Below are positions 31,002 through 39,977 of a stretch of 64,000 bases of DNA, one piece after another. Within the stretch, counting starts at the first letter, position 1. Every line of letters begins with the position of its first letter. The notes beneath the pieces were generated by a model that saw nothing but the letters and a program-made list of their open reading frames with translations, was not told where the DNA came from and ran no database searches. The DNA lies in the NCBI GenBank assembly GCA_013334485.1, contig JAAXXL010000004.1, positions 1 to 64,000 on the forward strand. Reading direction: 5' to 3'. Source of the stretch: Chlorobiaceae bacterium (lineage in GTDB: Bacteria > Bacteroidota > Chlorobiia > Chlorobiales > Chlorobiaceae). Both the position numbers and the translations under genes were made by a program.

Positions 31002-32840
31002 ATGAAAATTTCCAACAAGAATATCCGAGCAACTGTGTTTCAGGAATTCTGGAGCGATGAGTATAAGGACTCCTTGTATTTATGGCAGGGTTCTAAACAT
31101 CACAGTACACTTGCTGATATTGACACGAATCCAGTACCTACGTGTAAGGATTATTTCACGACTCAGAAAGAAATAGAGGCCGGTCATGAATTCTGTAAAA
31201 AATTTTACTACAAAATTCTTCCGGAATTAACCGTAAGTTTGAATAATGCACACAACCTTGACCTGCCTGTTTCTTTTTGGCAAGTTGTTTTTGGTTATTG
31301 GTTGTATCGTCATATTTCGATTGTCTATGATAAATATGTTTATCTTAGCGCATTAGATATTGATAGGACGAGTCTCAAATTATTAAGCAAGGAGGATTTC
31401 TACATCCCTCAAAATCATGTTGATTATATATTTTGTTTTGCAAGTGATTTTGGAGTGCAGCAGTTAGTTAGTCAGTATTATTACCTTTTCAAGACCAAAG
31501 AATTTACGGAGGTACACAGGACATTTACTCATGGTGATACCTCTTCGAATAACGACACGCTTTTATCACGAGTAAAGCGAAATTATTCGATGTTGAAATT
31601 TGAACCCGAAATTGCGCTTTTAGGTGCGTATTTTAGTGCAAATACCGTAAATATATTAGGAGGAAAATCTTCAGGCAGAATAAACAGCATCGTTTTGCCG
31701 ATTACAGAAAAAAAAACAATTGATGTCGATTTTGTGAAAAGGCGATGTATATCTAATAGCGTCGTCGAAAATAGCTTCGACAGCTATTTCATGCAATCTT
31801 TATATTATTGTTTGCCTAAAGATATTTTGGAAGGATTTTTTGAATATTACAGCGTTTATCAAAAGGATATCAAATCAAGAAAATTCACACATATTGTCTC
31901 TGAGGATTGGATAAGCAATATTTCAAATGCAATATATATTGCATTGGCAAAGGAAAATAAGGTGCGATTTATTTCTCACGAACATGGTGCTGGTACATGT
32001 TACTATAAGAATTTTTTGCATTTTATAGACTACGGATCTGCAGATATATATCTTTCTGTTGGATGGAAAGAAAATGGAAGAAACTTTATTCCTGGTGGGT
32101 TCACTTGTCGGGATATTATTCCATACAAGCAGGATTCTAATAAAGAGACTATTCTATTTATAACACGCACCAAATTTATTTATTGGGAGGAATTTAACGA
32201 ATACAATGCATCAAATTCTACTTTTATTAAGGAGGTAGCAGTCGTTGCGGATTTTATTAGATTATTTCCTCAAGTATTGAAAGAAAAACTATTGTTCAGA
32301 CCAAGGCCCGCAAAATTGTTTTGGGATGTAGAACATTTGCTGGAACTTGAGAAGCATAATGTGAAAGTAGACAGGGGGGATTTTACGGAAAGTATTTCCA
32401 AGTCAAGGATTGTCGTGACTGATCACATGAGTACCGGATTTGCGGAAATATTGTTGATGAAAGTTCCGTTTATTCTTGTTTATGATATCAGTTTTTTGCC
32501 GTTGACAAACGAACTGAGACAAATATTTGATGATTTGATCAGTTGTGGGGTGGTTCATCTTTCAGCATCGTCAGCAGTGTCACACTTATCATCAATTTAC
32601 GATGATGTAGAAGGATGGTGGCAAAGCGAATCTGTTTGCCGGTCTGTCGGAAAACTGATTGATGTGTCGCTTGCACCACCAAACAGAACCACAGATTACC
32701 TTCTCTCTTTGCTATCGGGAGATAGCAAAAGCCAACCTACTTTACAGTACCGCTTCCTGACGTGGTCGGAAGATTGTGCGAAGAGAGCTTACAGGTTAAT
32801 GAAGAAATCAAAATCATTAATCTCTTCAAGAGCAAAATAA
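31002..32840 (+). CDS. LIC12162-like putative surface-glycan transferase
   Basis: VSEDWISNISNAIYIALAKENKVRFISHEHGAGTCYYKN; family recalled by pattern only. Confidence 0.55.
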   Translation: MKISNKNIRATVFQEFWSDEYKDSLYLWQGSKHHSTLADIDTNPVPTCKDYFTTQKEIEAGHEFCKKFYYKILPELTVSLNNAHNLDLPVSFWQVVFGYWLYRHISIVYDKYVYLSALDIDRTSLKLLSKEDFYIPQNHVDYIFCFASDFGVQQLVSQYYYLFKTKEFTEVHRTFTHGDTSSNNDTLLSRVKRNYSMLKFEPEIALLGAYFSANTVNILGGKSSGRINSIVLPITEKKTIDVDFVKRRCISNSVVENSFDSYFMQSLYYCLPKDILEGFFEYYSVYQKDIKSRKFTHIVSEDWISNISNAIYIALAKENKVRFISHEHGAGTCYYKNFLHFIDYGSADIYLSVGWKENGRNFIPGGFTCRDIIPYKQDSNKETILFITRTKFIYWEEFNEYNASNSTFIKEVAVVADFIRLFPQVLKEKLLFRPRPAKLFWDVEHLLELEKHNVKVDRGDFTESISKSRIVVTDHMSTGFAEILLMKVPFILVYDISFLPLTNELRQIFDDLISCGVVHLSASSAVSHLSSIYDDVEGWWQSESVCRSVGKLIDVSLAPPNRTTDYLLSLLSGDSKSQPTLQYRFLTWSEDCAKRAYRLMKKSKSLISSRAK

Positions 32841-32845
32841 AAATA

Positions 32846-35224
32846 ATGATACAAAGACTATCAAAAGCTCAAACGCTCAATCAGCTTAAAACTAAGGTTA
32901 ACTTCTTCCAGGTTCCTGAACTTCAGATAATTGATGCATCATTATACACCTCTACCCCGGATGACGTTGTCAAAGAGATAATAAATACTTTTTCTGGTCG
33001 CTCTCTGGCCATAAGATCATCTGCTGCAAACGAAGATGGTGTTAAAAATGCACGAGCCGGAGAGTTCGATTCAGTGCTGAACGTTTCGTCAACGGACGCT
33101 TACGCTATAGGTGATGCAATCAATACCGTGATTGCCAGCTACGAAAATAAAGGCGTGCGTACAAGAGGGGATGAGGTTATTGTTCAGGAGATGGTACTGA
33201 ACACCAGCATGAGCGGTGTTGTCTTTACGCATGACCTGAACACCGGTGCGCCATATTATGTTATCAACTATGACGATGTATCCGGTTTGACCAATACGGT
33301 TACATCCGGTGGCGGTGAATACTCGAATCGAACACTCTATATTCATCGCGGAGCTACAGAAGCCCTTCGTTCAGAGCGTTTTCAACGATTGATACAGGCG
33401 ATTCAGGAGTTGGAGCAAGTCATGGGCAGCCAGTTTCTCGATGTTGAATTTGCTCTTGCCGGGGACTTGACTCCATATCTTCTACAGGTACGGGCTATTA
33501 CCACGCAGCCTAACTGGAATCGGGCTGTTGCCAGGCGCATCGACGCTGCACTGCAAGGTATACAGGCTTTTGTGAGCGCACGAATGAAACCTATGGCGGG
33601 CGTATACGGTAGATCCACAGTGCTTGGCCAGATGCCTGACTGGAATCCCGCAGAGATGATCGGACGCGCCCCTCGGGCACTGGCCTTTTCGCTTTACCAG
33701 ACCTTAATTACCGATCATGCATGGCGCGTGGCAAGAGAGATGATGGGGTATGCAGTTCCTGTCGGTCAGCCGTTGATGGTATCTCTCTCCGGTCAGCCAT
33801 TTATAGATACTCGGTTGAGTTTTCACTCTTTTTTGCCTGCCGATCTTTCACCTGAGATAAGTGAGAAGCTGGTTGATGCATGGGTGAACAGGCTGCAGGC
33901 CTATCCGGAACTGCATGACAAAGTGGAATTTGATGTTGCCATTACAACTTACAGTTTCGACATCGACGAAAAAATACAGTCACTGATCGGCACTTCACTT
34001 ACGCAGTCGGAGCAGTCGGTATTCAAGGAAGTTTTGCGCCAGCAGACGCGTACATTACTCGAGAACAATAATCAGGGCGGTATCAGCAATGCGTTGTCCA
34101 GGGTGAATGAGTTGAGCAGGAAGCAGGCTCAATCGCGACAATTGTCCGAAGATCAGGATATTACCTCCCTGTTTGAAATGGTTGATGATTGTATCCGTCT
34201 GGGAACCGTACCCTTTTCTGTTTTGGCTCGACATGGCTTCATTGCCCGGACGATACTCCTGTCGTTGCATAAGCGAGGTATTTTGACAATGGAAGATGTT
34301 CAGCTTATTCAGTCCGGAATTCGAACAGTTGCCAGTACACTCGTAAATGATATGCGCCGTTTACAGCTTGGCGAGATCTCTCGTTCGGAGTTTATGGCAG
34401 AGTATGGCCATTTGCGCCCCGGTACCTATGATATCCTGTCACCTCGATATGATCAGATGTCCGATCTTGGAATGAATGATACGCAAGTTCGCCCCAAGCA
34501 GGAGCATAACGAGTTTATATTGAGCTTCAGGCAGCGGCGTGAAATAGATCGGCTTCTTCAGTCGGAAGGGTTTCATGAACTCGACGCAGAAAAATTGCTC
34601 GATTATCTTAAAGCTGCAACGGTAGGTCGTGAATATGGGAAGTTTGTCTTTACCCGATCTGTCAGTGATATACTCGAACTTATTGCAGGTTTTGGCGAGA
34701 AGCATGGTTTGAGCCGGGATGAAATGTCGTATGTCTCGATTGACAATCTTCTTGATGTTGTTACGAAGAGTAGTGAAGGCTCTATCGAAGAGCGGCTTCG
34801 CAGGATTGCTGAAGATGAATGCGAGAAGCACGCATTAAGTGCGGCGATACGTTTGCCCCAGGTGTTGTTTGATGAGGCGGGTGTGCATATTGTACCTTTT
34901 CAGGTCAGTCACCCGAATTTTATTACGCACAAGAAAATTACAGCGGCTTGTGTCTGCCTGCTTGCAGGGCAAACCGCGCCGGCACTGACAGGAAAAATTG
35001 TACTGATTGAAAATGCAGATCCGGGATTTGACTGGATTTTTGCCCAGCAAATTGGCGCTCTTATTACCAAATACGGTGGCGCAAATTCACACATGGCGAT
35101 ACGTTGTGCGGAATTTGGCATTCCTGCTGCAATAGGTTGTGGTGAGCAGCGCTTTGAGGTATTCATAAACGCAAATCAGATTCTCCTGGATTGCGCTGCA
35201 GGTTTGATTAATCCCTTGCATTAA
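32846..35224 (+). CDS. PPDK/PEP-synthase-like kinase; candidate L-glutamine kinase (Cj1418-like)
   Basis: ATP-binding RSSAANEDGVKNARAGEFDSVLNV; C-terminal swivelling-His domain GGANSHMAIRCAEFGIPAAIGCG; no obvious PEP TIM barrel. ATG at 32846 preferred over ORF-track start 32762. Confidence 0.85.
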   Translation: MIQRLSKAQTLNQLKTKVNFFQVPELQIIDASLYTSTPDDVVKEIINTFSGRSLAIRSSAANEDGVKNARAGEFDSVLNVSSTDAYAIGDAINTVIASYENKGVRTRGDEVIVQEMVLNTSMSGVVFTHDLNTGAPYYVINYDDVSGLTNTVTSGGGEYSNRTLYIHRGATEALRSERFQRLIQAIQELEQVMGSQFLDVEFALAGDLTPYLLQVRAITTQPNWNRAVARRIDAALQGIQAFVSARMKPMAGVYGRSTVLGQMPDWNPAEMIGRAPRALAFSLYQTLITDHAWRVAREMMGYAVPVGQPLMVSLSGQPFIDTRLSFHSFLPADLSPEISEKLVDAWVNRLQAYPELHDKVEFDVAITTYSFDIDEKIQSLIGTSLTQSEQSVFKEVLRQQTRTLLENNNQGGISNALSRVNELSRKQAQSRQLSEDQDITSLFEMVDDCIRLGTVPFSVLARHGFIARTILLSLHKRGILTMEDVQLIQSGIRTVASTLVNDMRRLQLGEISRSEFMAEYGHLRPGTYDILSPRYDQMSDLGMNDTQVRPKQEHNEFILSFRQRREIDRLLQSEGFHELDAEKLLDYLKAATVGREYGKFVFTRSVSDILELIAGFGEKHGLSRDEMSYVSIDNLLDVVTKSSEGSIEERLRRIAEDECEKHALSAAIRLPQVLFDEAGVHIVPFQVSHPNFITHKKITAACVCLLAGQTAPALTGKIVLIENADPGFDWIFAQQIGALITKYGGANSHMAIRCAEFGIPAAIGCGEQRFEVFINANQILLDCAAGLINPLH

Positions 35225-35236
35225 AAGGAGACAGTT

Positions 35237-35764
35237 ATGGTTGTGTGGTTAATTGGTTTATCAGGTACAGGAAAAACAACTTTAGCCAATCAAGTTGTCG
35301 AGCGGATACGGCAATCGAATGGCAAAGTGGTTCTCCTTGACGGTGATTTGATACGAAACCTTTTTGGCAATGATGTTGATCATACCATCGAAGGCAGGAG
35401 GCGAAATGCGGAACGTCTTTCGGTTCTCTCAAAGTTTCTCGCTGATCAGGGAATTCATGTTGTGGCGGCTGTTCTTTCGATATTTCCGGAGTGGCGTCGC
35501 TGGAACAGGGAACATATTCCCGATTACTCCGAAGTGTATATAAAGGCATCAATGGAGACATTGTTGAGACGCGATATCAAGAATTTGTATGCCAGAGCAG
35601 CAAAAGGTGAAATTGTTAACGTTGTTGGCGTGGACATACCCTTTCCGGAGCCTGAAAATCCGGAGCTGGTAATTGAAAATGATGTTGACCGGCTTGATTA
35701 TCAGGAATTTACAGACAGAATCATGAGCCTTGCAGTAGTGCGAGAGGCGTTTGGGTGCGCATGA
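35237..35764 (+). CDS. Adenylylsulfate-kinase-like protein; candidate CDP-amidate kinase (Cj1415-like)
   Basis: P-loop WLIGLSGTGKTT, LLDGDLIRNLFGNDVDHTIEGRRRNAER. Confidence 0.85.
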   Translation: MVVWLIGLSGTGKTTLANQVVERIRQSNGKVVLLDGDLIRNLFGNDVDHTIEGRRRNAERLSVLSKFLADQGIHVVAAVLSIFPEWRRWNREHIPDYSEVYIKASMETLLRRDIKNLYARAAKGEIVNVVGVDIPFPEPENPELVIENDVDRLDYQEFTDRIMSLAVVREAFGCA

Positions 35765-36981
35765 ATGCCATTGTATTAGCTTTTCTGGTTCTGCTGCTTG
35801 TTGAAGCAGGGCTGTTTTTAATAGTCAATCTGCAGCGTCGAAGCTTTCCGTGGCTCATTACAAAGCGTGACGAGTTCCCGGTCCTTGATTCCCGGGCACT
35901 GCAAAAATTTATTGATTACAGTTTTGATCCGCAACTTGGATGGGTTCGTAAACCTGACTCCAGCGGGAGTGAAAATGGTCAAAAGGGGCCGATTACCTTT
36001 CATATTGATTCATCAGGTTCTCGAACCACTTCATTTGAAAAATTCCCATCTGTTATTGCTGCTTTTGGTGATTCCTACGCTTTTTGCCGACAGGTTGAGG
36101 ATGACGAGACCTGGGAGGCCCAACTCTCAAGGCAGAACGGTTTTGGTGTGCTGAATTACGGGGTCGGCAACTATGGTATAGACCAGGCACTGTTGCGTTA
36201 TGAAGGTATGATTTTACCGGAGACGGTAAAGGTTGTTGTGATGGGTTTTGTTCCGGAAACTATTTGCAGGGTACAGTCTTACTGGAAGCACTATCTTGAA
36301 TTCGGAAATACCTTTGCGTTTAAACCACGATTTGTACTCGATTCAACAGGAGGGCTCACCTTGTTGGAAAATCTCATTCGGAGCGCAGAAGATTTTGCGG
36401 TTTTTCGTGAAAAACTGCCTGCAATACGTGCGGCTGATGGTTTTTACAAAACAAAATTTCGTTCGCAGCAGTTTCGATTTCCCTATATCTTCAGTTTGAT
36501 GCGAAATCCATTAAAGCAAAGTATGCTGATTTCAGCTGTTGCTGTTCGCTCTGTTTGGCGGGCTTTGGGTATTTCAAACCGGAGCATAGAAAATCTGCCA
36601 TTCACGTTAGTAATGAAAAATAACTTGCGTGATGCTCATCAGCTCTACAGCGACAGCAGATCGACAGAACTATTGAGTGCGATATTGCGGCGATTCAAGA
36701 CAGAAGCATTGCGGCGAGGCCATACTCCATTAGTAGTTGTAATGCCACAATTGCTTGACATAAAGCTGAATAAAAACAGGGTATTTCCTTACCAAGGGTA
36801 CTTCCGTGAGCTTGACAAGGAGCTGCCCGTACTTGATCTTACCGAGCGATTCATCAATATCGAATTTGAAAAACTTTACATCAACGATCAATATGGCGGT
36901 CATCTGTCAGTTGATGGAAATTGTCTGGTTGCAGATGAAATTTCGACCTGGCTCAAATTAAATGTTACATCAACACCATAA
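35755..36981 (+). CDS. SGNH/GDSL-hydrolase-like protein with N-terminal membrane anchor
   Basis: N-terminal hydrophobic segment; IAAFGDSYAFCRQVEDDETW; NYGVGNYGIDQ; C-terminal GGHLSVDGN. Confidence 0.65.
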   Translation: MRMNAIVLAFLVLLLVEAGLFLIVNLQRRSFPWLITKRDEFPVLDSRALQKFIDYSFDPQLGWVRKPDSSGSENGQKGPITFHIDSSGSRTTSFEKFPSVIAAFGDSYAFCRQVEDDETWEAQLSRQNGFGVLNYGVGNYGIDQALLRYEGMILPETVKVVVMGFVPETICRVQSYWKHYLEFGNTFAFKPRFVLDSTGGLTLLENLIRSAEDFAVFREKLPAIRAADGFYKTKFRSQQFRFPYIFSLMRNPLKQSMLISAVAVRSVWRALGISNRSIENLPFTLVMKNNLRDAHQLYSDSRSTELLSAILRRFKTEALRRGHTPLVVVMPQLLDIKLNKNRVFPYQGYFRELDKELPVLDLTERFINIEFEKLYINDQYGGHLSVDGNCLVADEISTWLKLNVTSTP

Positions 36982-36998
36982 AAAAGGGATCTGGATTA

Positions 36999-37790
36999 AT
37001 GAGAATTACTTATAGAAGAGCAAACAACAAAGACTACTGGACAAAGCGCTGGGACGATATTCCAGCCGATGCTCCGATGGAAAACCTTGGTGTATATCCA
37101 CTGAAATACGCCCAGATGACGGTAAAAAACAAAGAGGGAAAGATTCTTGAAGCAGGTTGTGGCGCAGGTCGGGTTTTACGTTATTATCATGACAGGGGTT
37201 ATGATATACTCGGTTTCGATTTTATAGATGTTGCGATCAAAAAACTCAAGGAGATTGATCCAACACTACAGGCAGAGGTAGGGGATATAACCAGACTGAG
37301 ATTTGCAGACCACTCCTTCAGGTATATTCTGGCTTTTGGACTTTATCATAATCTTGAACACGGTCTGGACAAGGCTATTGGCGAAACGCATCGGGTACTG
37401 GAAAAAGGCGGTTTGGTGTGTGCCTCATTCCGTGCTGACAATGTTCAGACCAAGCTTACTGATTGGCTGACTGAAAGAAAAGCAAAGAAAAACGGAAACG
37501 AGAACAAAACTCGGGCTTTTCACAAGATGAATCTGACCCGCAGTGAATATGAGCAATTATTCATTCGTGCAGGGTTTGCCATTGAATTTATCGGTCCGGT
37601 TGAGAATATGCCCATCCTCTATAAATTTGCTGTTTTCCGCTCTTCCGAACATAAGCAATTCAATGAAAACAAGGCGCGTGCTGAAGGTTATCGTTTATCG
37701 TGGTTTGGTCAACTGCTGCAAAATATGTTAATGAGGTTCTTTCCTGATCAGTTTTGCAATATCTATGTTCTCATTGCAAAAAAATTATGA
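36999..37790 (+). CDS. SAM-dependent methyltransferase (candidate phosphoramidate O-methyltransferase, Cj1419/Cj1420-like)
   Basis: ILEAGCGAGRVLRYYHDRGYDILGFDF motif I; position in the cassette. Confidence 0.82.
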   Translation: MRITYRRANNKDYWTKRWDDIPADAPMENLGVYPLKYAQMTVKNKEGKILEAGCGAGRVLRYYHDRGYDILGFDFIDVAIKKLKEIDPTLQAEVGDITRLRFADHSFRYILAFGLYHNLEHGLDKAIGETHRVLEKGGLVCASFRADNVQTKLTDWLTERKAKKNGNENKTRAFHKMNLTRSEYEQLFIRAGFAIEFIGPVENMPILYKFAVFRSSEHKQFNENKARAEGYRLSWFGQLLQNMLMRFFPDQFCNIYVLIAKKL

Positions 37791-38425
37791 ACATTCGCTC
37801 TGAAATGATTGTAGGTATAACACAACGCATAGACTTCATTTCAGGACGAAATGAACTCAGGGATGCCCTGGATCAAAGGCTGGCTTCATGGCTCATACAA
37901 GCAGGCTACCTGCCTGTTCCCATACCAAATACCTTGTTTGATAAAGATAATGCTGCCGATTTATCCCTTGAAAACTGGTTATCAGCAGTAAAGCCCGGTG
38001 CATTACTGCTTTCCGGTGGTAATGATATCGGTGAATATCCGTCAAGAGATGATACCGAGCGCTATTTACTATCCTGGGCAGTATCCAATGGAGTTCCGGT
38101 TTTAGGTATTTGCAGGGGTTTACAGATGCTGGCTGTGTGGGCTGGGGTTACATTAGAAAAGAAAGAGGGGCATGCAGGAACCCGTCATCCCCTCAGAGCG
38201 GCTGAAAAAAATGAAGAGTGGCCAGGTGAAGTAAACAGTTACCATAACTGGATAGTATCTGTATGCCCGGATGAATTTAAGGTGACAGCACGTTCAGAAG
38301 ATGGAGCCATAGAGGCAATCAGGCACTCTGAATTATCACTTGAAGGATGGATGTGGCATCCTGAACGGGACAGACCATTTTCTCAACTTGACATCAAAAG
38401 GATAAGGTGTTTATTTGGTCAATAA
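37787..38425 (+). CDS. Class I glutamine amidotransferase / C26-peptidase-like; candidate gamma-glutamyl-CDP-amidate hydrolase (Cj1417-like)
   Basis: IVGITQRIDFISGRNE, LLSGGNDIGEY, nucleophile GICRGLQML, His/Glu in WMWHPERD. Confidence 0.85.
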   Translation: MNIRSEMIVGITQRIDFISGRNELRDALDQRLASWLIQAGYLPVPIPNTLFDKDNAADLSLENWLSAVKPGALLLSGGNDIGEYPSRDDTERYLLSWAVSNGVPVLGICRGLQMLAVWAGVTLEKKEGHAGTRHPLRAAEKNEEWPGEVNSYHNWIVSVCPDEFKVTARSEDGAIEAIRHSELSLEGWMWHPERDRPFSQLDIKRIRCLFGQ

Positions 38426-39209
38426 ACATTTGACATCTATCGCTGTTGATGCAGCCAAAAAAGCAGGTCAAGCTATTCTGACTTATTACAGGAAAGAGCT
38501 CCCTGTTGAGCAGAAAAATGACGGATCACCGTTAACCTTGGCTGATCAGGCATCCCACAGCATAATCTCAGTATTACTCGCAGAGACAGGGATACCTGTT
38601 GTCTCTGAGGAGGGTGTTGAGCTTCACATGAGCGCTGAGAGATATTGGTTAGTTGATCCTCTGGATGGTACAAAGGATTTTTTGGCGGCAAATGATGAAT
38701 TCACTGTCAATATAGCACTGATTGAAAACGAACGGGTCATTATTGGTGTGTTATACGCGCCTGCTCTTGATGAGTTGTATGTTGGCATACCAGGGGACTC
38801 TTTTTTGTCAGTAAAACTGCAGGGTATCGCGGCGGTATATCCATCAACCCCTAAAAGCACTGAACCACGGATGGCAATCAGTCGCTTTCATGACCACTCT
38901 GATGCAGCACTATTTGTCGCTGCAAATCAGGTTAAGGAGTGCATACCGGTTGGTTCGGCACTGAAATTCGGAAGACTCTCTATTGGTGCAATAGATGTGT
39001 ATCCGCGTCTTGTAGGAACTTCTGAATGGGATACGGCAGCCGGTCAGGCTATTCTTGAGGCCAGTGGCGGCCATGTTCTTGATCTGGATAAAAAGGAGCC
39101 AATGCTCTATGGCAAAGCAAACAGGCGCAACGGGCGTTTTATAGCTTTTCGTTGGCCATATAAGGCAAGTGACTTTGACTTAACAATTTTAAAAAGAGAG
39201 AACTCATGA
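38415..39209 (+). CDS. CysQ/inositol-monophosphatase family 3'-phosphatase
   Basis: GSPLTLADQASH, VVSEEG, YWLVDPLDGTKDFLAANDEFTVNIALIE, SEWDTAAGQAIL. Confidence 0.9.
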   Translation: MVNKHLTSIAVDAAKKAGQAILTYYRKELPVEQKNDGSPLTLADQASHSIISVLLAETGIPVVSEEGVELHMSAERYWLVDPLDGTKDFLAANDEFTVNIALIENERVIIGVLYAPALDELYVGIPGDSFLSVKLQGIAAVYPSTPKSTEPRMAISRFHDHSDAALFVAANQVKECIPVGSALKFGRLSIGAIDVYPRLVGTSEWDTAAGQAILEASGGHVLDLDKKEPMLYGKANRRNGRFIAFRWPYKASDFDLTILKRENS

Positions 39210-39973
39210 AGGCAATTATTCTTGCGGCCGGTGAAGGTACGCGTTTACGTCCTTATACGCTTGATCGTCCCAAGTGCCTGGTGGAAGTGGATGGACGCAG
39301 CTTGCTGGATCGCCAGTTGGATGTGCTGGCAACTGAAGCGGTTAATCCTGTCATTTTAATTGGCGGATATCGCGCGGAAATGCTGGAACGTCCCGGTGTA
39401 ACAATTCGATTAAACCCTGGTTATGCAGTCACAAACATGTTGTGGACATTGTTTTGTGCTGAGGATGATCTTGAGGGTGATGTTCTTCTTTGTTATGGTG
39501 ATATTGTTTATTCAAGTGAAATACTTCAGGCAATTCTGAAATCAAAAGCCGACATTGCTGTAACAATTGATTTGGAGTGGGAGTCATATTGGCGCGCACG
39601 AAACGAAGATCCTCTGGATGATGCCGAAACACTCAAACTTGCAGCCGATGGCAGAATTCTTGAGATTGGTCAGAAGCCCAAATCACTTGATGAAATTGAA
39701 GGCCAGTATATGGGTCTGATGAAGTTTTCCCCCAGGGGTTTGGAACTGCTGAAAAAAACCTTTCATGATGCAAAATCTTTTGGATCCCTGCGCGGCAAAC
39801 CGCTTGAAAAAGCCTATATGACCGATATGCTGCAGGCAATGATTGACCTGAATTACAGACTTGACGCAGTCTTGGTGCATGGTGGATGGGTTGAGGTCGA
39901 TACGGTGAGTGACCTGAATTCAGATGTTACAAAAAGCAGATTGGATAGTATATCAGAATCAAGGATCGCTTAA
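39206..39973 (+). CDS. NTP-transferase; candidate CTP:phosphoglutamine cytidylyltransferase (Cj1416-like)
   Basis: MKAIILAAGEGTRLRPYTLDRPKCLVEVDGRSLLDRQ. Confidence 0.87.
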   Translation: MKAIILAAGEGTRLRPYTLDRPKCLVEVDGRSLLDRQLDVLATEAVNPVILIGGYRAEMLERPGVTIRLNPGYAVTNMLWTLFCAEDDLEGDVLLCYGDIVYSSEILQAILKSKADIAVTIDLEWESYWRARNEDPLDDAETLKLAADGRILEIGQKPKSLDEIEGQYMGLMKFSPRGLELLKKTFHDAKSFGSLRGKPLEKAYMTDMLQAMIDLNYRLDAVLVHGGWVEVDTVSDLNSDVTKSRLDSISESRIA

Positions 39974-39977
39974 TATT

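Noticed and set aside
32846-35224. Phosphoenolpyruvate synthase for central metabolism
   Set aside because: Embedded in a glycan locus, and the TIM-barrel PEP-binding signature is not evident; the glutamine-kinase hypothesis fits context better.
35237-39209. Sulfate assimilation (cysC/cysQ) interpretation
   Set aside because: No ATP sulfurylase, PAPS reductase or sulfotransferase nearby; the neighbours fit the phosphoramidate pathway better.
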